Origin: Pascua guehoae
Taxonomy: Eukaryota > Basidiomycota > Tremellomycetes > Trichosporonales > Trichosporonaceae
Length of the DNA: 64,000 nucleotides
Assembly (NCBI GenBank): GCA_001600415.1
Contig: BCJX01000025.1
Coordinates: 68,441-132,440 of the forward strand
Direction: 5' to 3'
This document shows, one piece after another, positions 22,069 through 34,377 of this stretch; position 1 is the stretch's first letter, and each line of letters starts with the position of its first letter. Below the pieces are notes generated by a model, which was not told where the DNA came from, did no database searches, and saw only the letters and a program-made list of their open reading frames with translations. The position numbers and the translations under genes are program-made.

Positions 22069-23553
22069 ATGGAGTCTGACGCTGCCTCCACCGTCGTCGC
22101 TCCCGCCGCGGCCGCGTCGGGCCTCACCATCAACCTGTGAGTTGTGAATAGGCCGCACACCCTTCCTCAACTCGCATCTAACCTCAGTCACCCACTCGCC
22201 ATCCTCAACATCTCTGACCACTACACCCGTGCCAAGTACACTGGAAATGCCGGAACCAAGTGTGGGTCTTGACCTGTGCTGCCAAGTTGGCTTGCAGCTC
22301 TCTCGGCGGCAAGGTTCCTCCTGTACTCGAGCAAAAGCGCATGCTGACGACAGCGTTTGGCGCGCTCCTCGGGACACAGGTCGGGCGCGACGTGTCGATC
22401 GTCAACTCGTTTGAGCTCATCTACACCCCCGGCGATGGCAACCATGTCGACACAGAGTTCTTCGCCACCCGCAGCGAGCAGTGTACGTGTTAAGGCACGT
22501 CATGGACCAACACTAACACGCAGTCAACCAGGTGTTCCCGACCCAGTCGGTCGTTGGGTGGTACACGGTCGGCGCCGAGCCCACGTCCCAGGACGTCGTG
22601 ATGCACAGCCAGGTACGCCTCCCTTGCCCCTAAACACGTCACTGACGAGAGATTGCCGCTGCCAACGACGGCGCAACGACCGTCTTCCTCCTCTTCAACC
22701 CCGACATGCCCGAGGGCGGCAAGCAGCTCCCGTTCGCCGTGTACGAGTCTGTCCTCACCGAGGGCGCCGACAGCGACAAGGAAGGCGGCGGCGGCAAGTT
22801 TGCCCAACTCGAATGTGGTGTCGAGACGGGCGAGGCGGAGCGTATTGCCGTCGACGGCGTCACAAAGGACGCTTCGGGAGATGGAGATCAGAGCGGCCGT
22901 GCGTGTCCTCCACCAGCTGCAGCTTGTGCTATTTCTGCTACTACAAGCTGCTCACATATGCGGATGCTGACGTGCCACAGAGGTCTCGGCCCTGACTATG
23001 CAGCGCAACGCCATTGCCATGCTGTACGAGCGCGTCGTCGTCCTGGCTAAATACGTGTCGGCCGTTGTTGATGGTGGGTGACGGTCCCTGCTAAGCTAAC
23101 CCGCCAGGCAAGGCACCAGTCGACCACAATGTTCTTCGCCAGATTGCTGCACTCGTCGCAACTCTGCCGGTGATGGAGGCCGACGAGTTCAAGACCGAGC
23201 TCGAGACGGTGCGTTTGTCACTTCTACAAGCCATCTAGGACACGAGCTAACCGTGACAGGAATACGACGACACTCAGCTGACCAACTACCTCACGACACT
23301 CCTCCAGCAGCTCGAGGCGCTTGCCGAGGTGCGTTGAAGCTAAACCATCCGAAACGTCTAGCTGACGCAGCAGTACTCTGACAAGCACTCTGCCCTCTAC
23401 CCTGCCAGCGACGAGAACACTGGCCCGGGGCGTGCCCACAAGGGCTTTGGTGGTGGTGGCGGTGGCGGTGGCAGCGGCGGCGGATTCGGGGGAGGGGGTT
23501 TCATGGGCTTTGGCCGGTTTGGCGGCGGGCGCCGGCGTCTGGGGCGTGGATGA
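22069..23553 (+). CDS. CSN6: COP9 signalosome subunit 6 (CSN6, MPN domain)
   Basis: Non-catalytic MPN-domain subunit that pairs with CSN5 in the COP9 signalosome, which removes NEDD8 from cullins. Exons: 22069-22136, 22188-22259, 22298-22482, 22524-22612, 22652-22898, 22981-23073, 23108-23208, 23260-23328, 23374-23553 (the last may start at 23371; both keep frame); 367 residues. The MPN segment is clear: HPLAILNISDHYTRAK, then FGALLGTQVGRDVSIVNSFEL, FFATRSEQFNQVFP, GWYTVGAEPTSQDVVMHSQ. The JAMM metal motif is absent, as expected for CSN6 rather than CSN5. The C-terminal half carries the helical dimerisation part (MQRNAIAMLYERVVVLAKYV, NYLTTLLQQLEAL). The C-terminus is an unusual Gly/Phe/Arg tail (about 40 residues, FGGGRRRLGRG at the end). 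It is divergent from the ACBD6-like gene. Confidence 0.9.
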
Positions 23554-24332
23554 GGTTAATGATAGAGGGAGAGTGTGTATTCTATGTGTATGATACCGCA
23601 TCGAGATGTGGTCGCGTGGTCGTCATCCCGGTTAGGATGCCACCGCCACACGAAACGTCGGACAGTCGAGATAGCCGTCTGCACCCTCTCGGCTGCTTGC
23701 TGAGGCAGTCTCGGATCTGTCGATAGGCCGCCCGGCGGCCGGTGCCCAGTGTCAAACGAGTGGGAGGATGGGCGGCGGGTGCCGAATTGCAATCGTGTGC
23801 GCGTGCCGTCGAGCCAGGTTGTCGCGTGTGGCATGTTGCAGGGTCGGGGCCCGGCCCATTTCCCGAAATGACGCAACGGTGACGGCTGACGATGCCCTGC
23901 ATTATTGCATGCATTGCTGGCCCCCCTCGGTTTTCCATCTCTCCAATGACGGGCATTGCATGCATGCATGTTGTTGTCCTCGCTGGCATCTGCCTTTCCG
24001 TCCGCCTCTTTCTAAACTCGATTCTTTAAACAGCTCGGTCTTCATTGCTGATACACGTCGCCACCCACCATCGACACTGTCGCGCCCTGGGTACCCGTAG
24101 GATGCTTGTGAGAGGGTACGGCATACTATCCTGTCGCAGTATCCGGCCATCACTAGTGTGGCCAAGCCGTTCTTTATCCGGATTGTCTGTCACCACTCGG
24201 TGGAGGTTGTCCGCGCCATCCACACCGGTATTCTCCACGTTTAAAGGCACGGGTACGACCCGAAGCATCGGATACACACCCTTCGACTACTTTTCTCTTC
24301 TTGAGCACCAACACCCCCCCACTACCACCACA
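23554..24332 (+). other. Intergenic, CSN6 to DDHD lipase
   Basis: No gene seen. A cluster of TGCATGCA-type palindromes lies at about 23903-23968. A pyrimidine-rich stretch precedes the lipase start. Confidence 0.45.
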
Positions 24333-27300
24333 ATGTCGTCGACCACCGGCAGCTTCAAAACCGCGGTCAGCGACGACGGTGCAAGCACGACGAGTACAAT
24401 CACCACGACGGCGCCACCGCTCGACTCGCGCTGGGTGCACGTCGGCGCCAAATACCTCGACCTGCCCATCGCGCCCATTACAGATGTCGACAAGGTGTTC
24501 CGGCCATTCTCGGCAGACGAGAACGAGCGTCTCGACCAGGCATGGGAGGCGCTCCCCGTCGAGCGGCGCGAGGCGATTGTCGGGCGCTGGGGCAAAGAGG
24601 ACGGCGAGTGGAGCGAAAAGATCCGGCACATGGAGAAGAAGCAACGCGAGCGCGAGATCAAGGCCAGGGAAAAGGAGAGAAAGGAGCGCGAAAAGAGGGA
24701 AAAGAAGGAAAAGAACAAGCTCAAGGGTAAGACCACGGCGGCAGCGGGCGGCGGCGGCACAGAGTCGCCCGGCGACGCGATTACGCCGCCCGCCGAGTCC
24801 GAGCCCGAGGCAGACAAGTCTGCCAGCGACCTGTACCGCGCCGTCATTGAAAAGGCCCAGAACGACCCCGAGCTCCTGGATGTCGTCAAGGGCGTGCCCG
24901 TCTCGCAGGTGAGTGGCGAGGCTCTAAGCGGCGGCTGGGGGAACGGGCGCTGAACGCGCGGCTGACTCGCAGGACTCGCTCTTCGAGGTCAGCCTCGACA
25001 CGCTGTCCGTCCACCCCGTCTTCTGGCCCCAGTCGGGTCCCCGCCTTGCGGTGCTCCGCGGCACTTGGTTTATGGAGGAGGAGACGCGGCCGTGTACGTG
25101 GGACCTGGCGCAGGAACTCGAAAAGGCGTACCAGTGAGTCTTGCCGCTTGCCTGGGATCGTGAAAGCTAACGCTGCAAGGGAAGTCAAGCCTTGGGAGGT
25201 GCGTCCATCTCGAGGTTGGGAATGTGCTCACCGACAGACGTCGTACAAGGAGGAACTCGCCCAGGCGGTTGCGCTGGGTCAGGCCGCAGAGGACAAGCTC
25301 AAGTACATTCTGCCCAGACGGTACGGCACCGAGCTCGGTGTCATCTTCGAGGACGAGACAAAGTGCCGTATCCTTGCGTGAGTGGACACACTTCGGGGCA
25401 TCAATGTTGGTTGTACTGACGCCCAGGTCGGACGTATTCAACTATGTCTCTCGCGCAGTGTGGACGTCGCTCGGCACCAAGCCCAGCGGCACGTACATCT
25501 ACCGCGGGTACGCAAACGCGGCGGCCGCCCGGGAAAGCTCGGGGGTGAATGCGAGTTCGGGAATGTCTACCCCAAAGAAGAGAGAGGTGACTAGTGAGAC
25601 AGCGGTAGGAGAGGTGACTGATGAGGATAAGGCACCAAGTGCGGCAGAGAAGCAGAAGAAGATGGAAGCTGCAAAAGCCGAGAGTAAGAAGGCATCCAAG
25701 TTTCCTTGGTCACGCGACAAGAGCAAGACCTCCAAGGAGGAAGACGACAGCAAGGCGGGTGACCCCTTGACATTCGGCAACGACGGCAAGGGGGCCAGGG
25801 ACGAGGCTGTCGAGGACACACTACGCAAAGTGACCAACCGCGTCAAGCGCGAGTTTGACGACAAGCGGAGGGCGTTGGAGGAGCAGAATGCGCCCGTCAA
25901 GCGTGCACACAACGACGATCGGCCTTGCACAGACCTCATCCTCGTCGTCCACGGTATCGGGCAGCATCTGGCGGCGCAGTACGAGTCGTTCAACTTTATC
26001 TACGCCAGCAACCAGCTGCGGCAGATGATGCGCAAGCAGTCGCTCAACCCGGCCCTGTCGTCGATTATCCGCGACGGCCGCGCCCAGATTCTTCCCGTCC
26101 AGTGGCGTGCAAACTTGAACCTCGAAAACCAAAATATGGACGAGGACGCCGAAAAGGAGCGCGACAATGTCTACACGGTCGCCGACATTACCATTGCAAA
26201 GTCGATCCCCATTGTGCGCCAGATGACAAACTCGGTCCTTCTCGATATCCCCCTGTTCATGTCGCCCCACAGGGAGCAGATGATTGCCGCAGTCTGCCAA
26301 CAGGCCAACAGGCTGTACCGCCTCTGGGTCGCTAGGCATCCGGGCTTTGAAGAGTATGGCCGCGTCCACGTTGTGGGCCATTCGGTGAGTCATCCGTGTA
26401 CTCTGTTGTTCTAAGGCTAACTCGTCCAGCTCGGATCAGCACTTGCAGCACACATTCTCTCAAACCAGCCTACAATCGTCCCTCCAATTTCGCAGCTACC
26501 AAAGGCGGTGGTCCAGCAGACGACTGACCGCTTCCTGTTCAACACCCACAACCTCTTCCTCGCTGGCAGCCCCCTGGGCATCTTCCTCCAGATTGAGCAG
26601 GCACATCTCATTGCGCGAGCAGGCCGTGCCAGGACCAAGAGTGAGTTTTGCCATGCTGTACATGTATGCTAACGCCAGACTGTCCAGAAGACGAGGCGTT
26701 GCAGCGCTCTGGAAAGTTTGGCTGCATGGCCATTGACTCGTGCGTCTCGATTTGGATTTGGCCGACTGACGCTGACGCTGACGATTACAGGCTTTACAAT
26801 GTCTTCTACACGACCGACCCTGTTGCGTGAGTCCAAACGACGATGAGTCGAGGCGCAGCGCTGACATTTCCCAGCTATGCGCTCAACGCCACGGTGGACG
26901 TAAAGGTCGCAAAGGAGCGTCCGCCCTTACCCATCCCATCCATGAGCACGTCCATGTTCTCCCTCCCGTCCATGCCGCAGATGCCATCCATGCCTTCCAT
27001 GCCGGCCCTGCCCCCGCCGCCCGATATCTCAAAGTACATCCCGTCCGTCTTTGGCGGCACGAGCGACGTCAAGGCTCGCGATCCCGAGTCGCCCGTGGCG
27101 TCTGGCGAGGCAGACGAGGTGAGTCGCCTGCAGCCCGTCAGAGTTATGGAGCAAACTAATTCCGCCCAGATTGAGCTCGTGGGCGGCAGCGACCAGCGCG
27201 TCGGCTCGCGCGGCGAGCGCCGCTTTGACGCACTCAACCCCCGCGGCTCGATCGATTACGCCCTCGGGTCGTCGAGCGTCAACGACTATGTCGACATGAT

Positions 27301-27448
27301 CACCGCACACGGAAACTACTGGAGCGACCCGAGCTTTGCCGCCTTTCTCCTCTCCGAGACGTTTGCGTCAGAGGAGGACATTAAGCGCACGGGGGTGGGT
27401 ATTTCAAAGGTGCCCCAGACCAAGACTGGGCCCGCGAGGATGGCCTGA
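24333..27448 (+). CDS. DDHD-domain phospholipase (PA-PLA1/DDHD family)
   Basis: Intracellular phospholipase A1 of the DDHD family, probably acting on phosphatidic acid or related phospholipids at mitochondria or ER membranes (family knowledge). Exons: 24333-24908, 24973-25133, 25180-25198, 25238-25377, 25427-26384, 26430-26640, 26679-26739, 26791-26826, 26875-27118, 27170-27448; 894 residues. The N-terminal WWE-like region includes RWVHVGAKY and RGTWFMEE. A charged coiled segment follows at about residues 115-140. LILVVHGIGQH marks the lipase core. The nucleophile motif GHSLGS is split by the intron at 26385-26429. NTHNLFLAGSPLG follows. The C-terminal DDHD metal-binding part includes RFDALNPRGSIDYAL and NDYVDMITAHGNYWSDPSF. 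A Met/Pro/Ser-rich insertion (26935-27015) interrupts this region. No signal peptide is visible. Confidence 0.92.
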
Positions 27449-27774
27449 GTCGAAAGGTAGCAGAGGGGTGAGAGGGGGGGAGTGGTAGGGGGGGAATGAC
27501 AAGGGCGGGTGGGCGCCAGGGAGGAGTGAGCGCGAGGATGTGCAGGGGGAGCGAGACGGAGTGCGAGTGCTGGTAGAAGACATTTGTAGAACCGCCCATA
27601 GATCCGATATTTAGTGCGTCACACGATTCCTCGCTCTGATGCTATTCGTCTTGCTGCCACTGGATACCTTGTGAAACGACCTGACGGTCGAGAAGAGCAC
27701 GACGTGCGGACCCACTCCTGGTGCACCATTCACACGGGCACTAGCAAAGATACATGGCAAGATGACACGACACG
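27449..27774. other. Convergent 3' region between DDHD lipase and ASK1
   Basis: Includes a purine-rich tract at 27460-27535. No gene seen. Confidence 0.5.
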
Positions 27775-29979
27775 CTACTGCTCATGCTCATACCTCCTGT
27801 GCGCCAGCGTCGGTGTCCCCGGTAACTGGGCATCCTCGAGGCGTCCGCCGTGGTACGTGACCATTTCGTCCTGCTGCATGAGGGCAAACTGGCCCTGGCG
27901 CTGTGGGTCGGGCCGGCCAAAGACGAGCGACGCGTCGTCGGCGGACGCGCCCACGTGTGTGTCGGTATACTCGTATCCCGAGCCGCCTGGACCGTGGGCA
28001 CTGCCGGTGGCGCTCCCGTACCCAGCGGGAGGCGGTGGGTAATCGTCGTTGTCACTATCGTAGTCGTCGTCGACAAACTCAAAGCCCGCATACGCTGCGG
28101 CCTGCGCGCGGCCGCTCCCGTCGCCGATGGACGAAAACGTATTGTCCTCGGAGGCGAATGTGTCGTCGTCGCCGTCGTCAATGACCACGCCGCCGTCGGG
28201 GAGAGTCTGCATATCTGACCCGTACGACGTGTTGGCGAGCGAGCGGCGCGTGTATGGGTAGCGTGTGCGCCCGGGCGTAAACGTCTCGTCGCGGTCGTCG
28301 ACGGGGACGGCCGAGGGTGTCGTACTGGCTGCGGAAGCGGGCAGCGTGTGGTCGGTGGGGGAGCGCGGCGAGTCGAGAATCGCACCCAGTTGACGCCCAC
28401 TGCCCCCGCCCAAACCACCACCCGCGGGCCGCCCAGAGCCAACACCCCTCGCCCCGCCACTGCTCGCAATCTCGTCCTCGAACAGGCGCCGCCCGCCCAC
28501 ATTCTCGGCAGGGAGGACAGAGTACCGCCGCAACCCCTCGGGGACGGCCATGGGGCTCGGAAAGTTTTGCGTAATGTCGTCGAGCAGGTCCTTTACCTCG
28601 TGCTGCGGCTGGGCCTTGACGGGCGTCTTGCTCGCCGTCATGGCGGCCGCGCGCGGCGGGAGGGTGACCTTTGTAAAGTTTCTCGTCACGGGCGGGGACA
28701 TGGGGAAATCAAACTCTCCCAGTCCGTCGTCGTCGTCGAGGAGTAACATTTCGCGTGTCTTTTGGGCCGGCCTGTCGCTCGCCTTGGCCTTGCCCTTGTC
28801 CCTGCCCTTGTCCTTGTCTGCCAGTGGGTGACCGAGGCCGAGTATCGATCCCGTGGGGCGACTGGCCACATCGCGCGAGGCCGGGGCTCGGTCAAATAAG
28901 GATGTCGGCTTGGCACCTCCGCCACGCACACCTCTTGGGAACTTTTGGTTGAGCGGCGTCCCTGCGAGATCGATGAGGGCCATCGATGCCGAAGACTGAT
29001 TCGACTGGTGCGACTGGTGCGACTGGTGCGACTGGTGCGACTGGTGCGACTGGTGCGACTGGTGCGACTGGTGCAACTGGTGCGATTGGTGTGAATGGTG
29101 TGAACGCTGCGACTGGAGCGATGGTTCGCGCATGTACCAGCTCGGAGCCGCTCGGGGGGTCGCGCCGTCTCCGTCAGTCGAGGCAGTCCTGTCGGCGGGG
29201 TGAGCAGAGTGGTCTGCGTAGCCGTAGCGAGGTGGTGCCATTGCCGAGGACCCAAACGTCGATACGCGCGACGCATCCGAACGGTCTGCGAATTGGCGCG
29301 TGTAGCGCTCCGTCTGCATTCCACTCGGCATCTCGGGGATGGACGACGACGCGCCCGTCGTGTCAAATGCGTACGCGTCGCGGGGCGGGGGCGCACCATA
29401 TCCCCTCGGCAGAGATGGAGACGACAAGGACATGTCTGGACTCTGGTCAATGGACAGATTGTCAATCTGGCGCTCGACGCGGTTGAACGGCGACCCGATC
29501 GTGTCCTCCCACGAATGGTCGTCGGGCGTGTGCGATCCCTGTCGCCGAAGGTGCCGCTTTGACGCCGGCGTAGACGACACGCCCGCCTCGGGGTCGAATA
29601 AGATGCTCGGGTCCGTCTCGTCGTCGCGCCGCAGCTCTAACGTGTGGTCATCGTACTCTGTCTCGGGGACCACCGACGTCTCGCGCATCGAGTGCTCGTA
29701 CCCCGCCGCGCGCTCGTAAAAGGCACGCCAGAACGACGCCGCCGCGCGCGTCGGCTCGGACGCGAGCGCAAACCGCTTAATCTCGGGGAGAATCCGCGAC
29801 GTGACAATCTGGTGGAAGCGCGCAAAGTTGGCGTCAATCTCCTGCAGCGCTAGTGTGTTCAACTGGTCGACCTGCTCGAGCTGCGACGAGATGGGGGCGT
29901 CCGGGTTGACGCCTTGGATCTGAAAAAAGGGCGGGTGGAGGAGTGGATTGGACGGTGTCCCGGATCCCGGGGCGGCCAT
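27775..29979 (-). CDS. ASK1: DASH complex subunit Ask1
   Basis: Outer kinetochore component of the DASH/Dam1 ring that couples kinetochores to microtubules. Single exon, 734 residues, far longer than budding-yeast Ask1 (about 290). The conserved part is the N-terminus: [20 protein letters not shown] then [15 protein letters not shown], followed by [10 protein letters not shown], matching the Ask1 signature. The rest is Ser/Pro/Asp-rich and probably disordered, with many SP/TP sites that could be CDK targets, as in yeast Ask1. A His-Gln-Ser tandem repeat sits around residues 299-327 (29001-29085). [13 protein letters not shown] basic patch follows. The conserved C-terminal [19 protein letters not shown] element may also be functional. 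The start codon at 29979 is in good context and precedes the conserved block. Convergent with the DDHD gene; divergent from Ubp8. Confidence 0.88.
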   Translation of the reverse strand: MAAPGSGTPSNPLLHPPFFQIQGVNPDAPISSQLEQVDQLNTLALQEIDANFARFHQIVTSRILPEIKRFALASEPTRAAASFWRAFYERAAGYEHSMRETSVVPETEYDDHTLELRRDDETDPSILFDPEAGVSSTPASKRHLRRQGSHTPDDHSWEDTIGSPFNRVERQIDNLSIDQSPDMSLSSPSLPRGYGAPPPRDAYAFDTTGASSSIPEMPSGMQTERYTRQFADRSDASRVSTFGSSAMAPPRYGYADHSAHPADRTASTDGDGATPRAAPSWYMREPSLQSQRSHHSHQSHQLHQSHQSHQSHQSHQSHQSHQSHQSNQSSASMALIDLAGTPLNQKFPRGVRGGGAKPTSLFDRAPASRDVASRPTGSILGLGHPLADKDKGRDKGKAKASDRPAQKTREMLLLDDDDGLGEFDFPMSPPVTRNFTKVTLPPRAAAMTASKTPVKAQPQHEVKDLLDDITQNFPSPMAVPEGLRRYSVLPAENVGGRRLFEDEIASSGGARGVGSGRPAGGGLGGGSGRQLGAILDSPRSPTDHTLPASAASTTPSAVPVDDRDETFTPGRTRYPYTRRSLANTSYGSDMQTLPDGGVVIDDGDDDTFASEDNTFSSIGDGSGRAQAAAYAGFEFVDDDYDSDNDDYPPPPAGYGSATGSAHGPGGSGYEYTDTHVGASADDASLVFGRPDPQRQGQFALMQQDEMVTYHGGRLEDAQLPGTPTLAHRRYEHEQ
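29001..29085 (-). repeat. 9-bp minisatellite encoding His-Gln-Ser repeats in ASK1
   Basis: Plus-strand unit CGACTGGTG in about nine tandem copies, some with one substitution. Read on the coding strand it gives (HQS)n with one HQL and one NQS variant. Confidence 0.9.
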
Positions 29980-30517
29980 TGTGGGCAGCGAGCTGGGGGA
30001 GATGGGCTGGGTCGCAAGTGACGAGTGAGATGTGATGGATAGATGGGAGGTACAGATGCGAGCTTAGCCCAGCGTTGGGTTTGAGCTTTTGCCGTCATGC
30101 ATTTGTTGTTGTTGCCCTTTCAGCACGCGCCTCGCGCGCAGCGTCAGCCCAAGTCTGACCACGTGACTCGGCCACGCTTAAATGGGCGAGTTAATTAAGG
30201 GCACCCCAACTGGGTTGTTCATAAAAGGGAGGGGTGTAATAAGGAGTGGTCACAGGTGGCAAATCTAATGAACGACGGGATCGGTATCTCTCCGGGGGGG
30301 GGGTAGATGTTGTTTCAGGCACGGGGTATCAAGCCCACGTGTATTTTCCCTGAGGGGGAGGGTGCTCGGCCGGATCGACATTATCGACGACGGGCCGTGC
30401 CATTGTTGCTTTGCCGACAAGGACTCGCCTCGCCTCTTGTCCTCTGTCAACTGCCATCTCTCAACAGCTGGTATAGACTAACCCTTACCCCCACGATCTT
30501 GAGCGATACTCGCGCCA
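29980..30517. promoter_or_regulatory. Divergent promoter of ASK1 and UBP8
   Basis: A 538-bp gap between divergent starts, with a homopolymer of ten G at 30294-30303. No gene seen. Confidence 0.5.
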
Positions 30518-33260
30518 ATGTCCCACCCCACCCTCCCGTCCATCGAGACGGACACGTCCATCTGCTCGCATCTGCGCAAGCTCGTGCAGCGCCGGCGCGC
30601 CGCGGGGCAAGAATCCAAGGGCGGCGACTCTGGCGACGCAAACAACGCCGCCGCGTCAAACTCGGCCCTCGCTCCTCTGGAGAGGAGGTACGCCGAGGTC
30701 GTGCGGTGGGGCGCGCTCGACCAGGGTATCAAGCGGCGAAAGGTGAGCGCGTCGGCCGGCGTGTGGCAACGACGGTCTGTTGTCTGTTTGTCGTGTGCTT
30801 TGTCCTCCACCCGTGTGGCGGCTGGTGACATGACTCCTCCGGTGGTCTATTTACATACCAATACTGCAACGCCGTGGTCTACAATCAACCAGCTACTATC
30901 ACGCCCCTGCCGTGCTAACACTGTTGCCAGACTGCACCCGCAGAGTGCCACGAGTGCCAATCCCCCCTCGGACGACCGTGGGCATGCCTCACGTGCGACT
31001 TTATCGGGTGCGCACCCGTCCACGCCTCGACGTCGCGTGCGCCACGATACTGCCTCCCGAGCCACTTTGCCCAGTCGACGCGGTGCGAGTTTGGTGAGTA
31101 CTCTTGATGGCAGTGATTAAGAGTGGAATAGCTTGTTGCACACGCTTGCTTGCCCACAAGGACAGCAGCGTGCGCGGCTTGTTGAGCTGGGGTGGACGAC
31201 GAAGCCGGTGGCGTCATCGATGGCTCTTGTGGTTTTTTGAACCAACATGATATCAGCCATTCACCACAAATCCCCACAGCACCTGCACACTCGCTACGCT
31301 CCTGATCATGCTACGAGACGAGACTAACGCCCAGCGGTGGACCCGACCACGGGCGCCATCTTCTGCTCGGAATGCGACGATTGCGTCTACTCTGACGCGT
31401 TTGAGGCGCTGTTCCGCACCACCCGTATCCGCGTCGAGGAGGAGCACGACGTCTCGCGCGAGGGGAGTCTGCTCGGTGGCGGGCGCGGGCGTGGGCGCGG
31501 ACACTGGAAGCCATGGTACGGCGAGGCGGCGCAGGATATGGCAAAGGCTAGCTGCCGGGGTAAGTAAGCTCGGGGTTGATTCGAGGCAGTGCCACTCTAG
31601 CCTGCGGGGATTGGACTTGGGCGGCTGCTCGAGGTCTCAGCCGTCGTCCCTGTACCGGGCTCGTGGTCCCCTCTACAAACATTGCAAGACACCATGTTTA
31701 CAATACTGACAATCAGGCCTGCGCCCCCTGCTCAACCTCTCCCAGACGTGTTTCCTCTCCGCCATCCTCCAGGCGCTCGTCCACAACCCCCTGCTCAAGG
31801 CCTACTTTCTCAGCGACAAGCATAACCGGCACGTGTGCACAAATGGCGCAAAGGGCCTGGCGGTAGGCAAGCCACTCGGCGGCACCAGCGGCACAGGCAC
31901 GCCCAACATTGAGGGCCGCGAGCGCGGGTGCATGTGCTGCGAGATGGACCGCGCGTTTGAAGAGTTTTACAATGACGAGAGCACGCCGTTTGGGCCTATT
32001 ACCATGCTCTACTCCATGTGGCATGCGAGCACAGAGCTCGAGGGGTATGGCCAGCAGGGTGAGTTGCACGTGCCGGTTTATTCGGTCCATGTTGTGGCAC
32101 TAACACGGCACAGACGCGCACTCGTTCTTTCTCACGGCCCTCGATCAGATACACGCGCACGCAAAGGGCCAGCTCTCGAGTTGTAACTGCATTGCTCGTG
32201 AGTTTTGCCTTGCATGACCGCCCGTGGGGCAGATCATTCCAGTCGTTGTATTGTCTCGCTTACACCCAGACCAAACATTTGCTGGATCCCTCGTGTCTAC
32301 CGTCACCTGCTCGTCGTGCTCGGCACCAAGCACGACCGTGGACCCGATCCTCGACATCCAACTCGACTTTCCCATGTCGCCTCCGCCTCCAGGGCAACAT
32401 CTCACACTCGCCGCCCTGCTGCGCCGCTTCTGTGCCGAAGAACGAATCGGCGAACACGGCAAGGGATACGAGTGCGGATCGTGCGGAGGCGGACCGGGTG
32501 TGAGCGCTACGAGAAAACTCAGTGTCAAGAAGCTGCCTCCTGTATTGAGCTTTCAACTAAAGGTGCGTCTGGCTTACCCCCTCGACTCCTTGCGCGAGAG
32601 TCGGCCATTGCGTTGGTTGGCATCCGGACCTGGAAGCGGTGATCACTCCGGTGACCACTCCGTATGCTGATGCTAATGCCCAGCGCTTTGCACACGGCGC
32701 CACATCGTCCAAAGTCGAGACGCCCGTCCGCTTCCCGTCCCACCTCAACATGCGCCCCTATGTCGAGTCGTCGGCGAGCGGCTCCAAGGCGCCCAGCGTC
32801 GACGGGACGGGCGACGGTGACGACGATGAACTCCCGTCCATCCTGTACATGTACGACCTGTTCGCCGTCGTCACGCACGAGGGCAAGCTCGACAACGGGC
32901 ACTACTGGGCCGACGTGCGGAGCGGCGACGAGTGGTGGCACTGCGACGACGACAAGGGTGAGTCCGATGTGTGGCCAAGTGGCGCCGAGTCCAGCGGCCG
33001 TGCACGAGAGTGAGAAAGCGTGCTGACAAACAGTGACACCCACAACACTCGCGGCCGCCTTGGCACAAAAGGCGTACATGCTCTTCTACGTCCGCCGGTC
33101 CCTCGCATACGGCCAGCCCATGAGCCGCCTCCTCGCGTCCAACGCGGCGGCGAACGGGAGCACGAGCGCCAACGGCACGGGTGCGGGCGCAGGCAAGACG
33201 GTCAATGGCGCAGGCAAGGGTGTGAATGGGACGGCCAACGGGAGTGCGAATGGGAGCTAG
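30518..33260 (+). CDS. UBP8: SAGA deubiquitinase Ubp8 (USP22 orthologue)
   Basis: Ubiquitin-specific protease that removes ubiquitin from histone H2B as part of the SAGA DUB module. Exons: 30518-30742, 30931-31093, 31335-31559, 31717-32058, 32114-32197, 32270-32562, 32684-32957, 33034-33260; 610 residues. The N-terminal ZnF-UBP domain (about residues 78-165) has CHECQ, ACLTCDFIGC, H-A-S and CSECDD cysteine/histidine ligands. The catalytic Cys box is LNLSQTCFLSAILQAL, where Ser-Gln replaces the usual Gly-Asn before Thr-Cys. The QD box reads QQDAHSFF instead of the common QQDAHEFF. A structural zinc site is formed by CSSC and CGSC. The catalytic His is in GKLDNGHYWADV. The C-terminus ends in a Gly/Asn/Ala low-complexity tail of about 40 residues not expected in USP22. 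All residues needed for catalysis seem present. Confidence 0.92.
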
Positions 33261-34377
33261 AGCGTGGGATGGTAGGTAGACTTGAGATGGAGGGCGGTGA
33301 GACGATGAGATCATGCGAGGATGCGGGATGCGGGATGCGGGATGCGGGGTGCGGGATGCCTGGGATGATGAGCATGGTGAGATTCAGAGGAGGCCGAGAC
33401 CAGAGTTCGTTCGGAGCATGATTTGTTGGTATACAGTTGTGCTTTCACTTGTACTGTGCCCTGTTCATACATGTCCTCGTGGTCATATGTATGGTGACGA
33501 CTGTACGTTGTGTTGCGGGTGCTGGGTGATTGTTAACGGGCAAGTGGCAAGCCTGGACAGACGGCAGGGAAAATACGAGCGCCGGGCACGGAGACAGGGC
33601 ATGTGAGTACCATGTCGACGTTGGTGGTTGGAAGCAATGGCATGTATCCCAGTGTGGCAGGAGATGTGAGGCGGGGTATTGAGGAGGGGTTAAGTTAAAC
33701 GTCAAGTGTGTAAAAGAGCCTGGAAAGGCTTGCAAGGCAGAAATGATGGGTTCGACCCAAGAAGGAACTGGGAAACGGCATGTGTGAATGCCAGCTGCGA
33801 CCAACAACCGCCGTCGTAGTGTGCCGAGTGAATAGCTAGCGGTTGGCACGTTGTCACCAAGACAAGATCAACAAGTCGTGCAATGATACAATGCATGATG
33901 TCGAGTCGGCGAGCTGATACGAACAAGTGGATGGTGGCTATGGGAGCTGGAAGACGAATGGATGACTTTTTTTTTTTGGTCGTGGCTAGCTAAGCGCCGA
34001 TGCGTAGGTGGTGTCTTGGTCACCTTTTGTCGATGGTTGTGGTCGGTGTACGCGGCAATCGATATGAGGGGGATGTGCACATGAAGATGAATGAAGTGTA
34101 GGGCGTTTTTGCGGGAGCATGAAGGACAGACGAACGACAGGTCAAGACTGCAAGTCTGGAGGCCTGTTTCAAGTGGGTGGTGACATGGCGAAGAAGTTGA
34201 CAGGTCGACATGGCGAAGAAATTGATAATCGGCAAGGGCGTGATTGACAATGGTGGTGTTAACCGTGACAAGCGAAATAGCGCAGCGTAAGCCGAGGCCG
34301 ACGAGGAACGGACGAGCTTTGAGCGGAAAAGTCTTGAAAGATTTGATGACGCAGTGGACTTTGGCTACACGGAGCGA
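33261..34377. other. Convergent intergenic region with a 7-bp tandem repeat
   Basis: Lies between UBP8 and the unrecognised minus-strand gene. ATGCGGG is repeated about five times at 33320-33357. A run of ten T occurs at 33968-33977. I found no supported gene. Confidence 0.45.

Noticed and set aside
28986..29486. Plus-strand Gly-Ala-Thr repeat frame resembling a collagen-like protein
   Set aside because: Antisense of the His-Gln-Ser repeat in ASK1.
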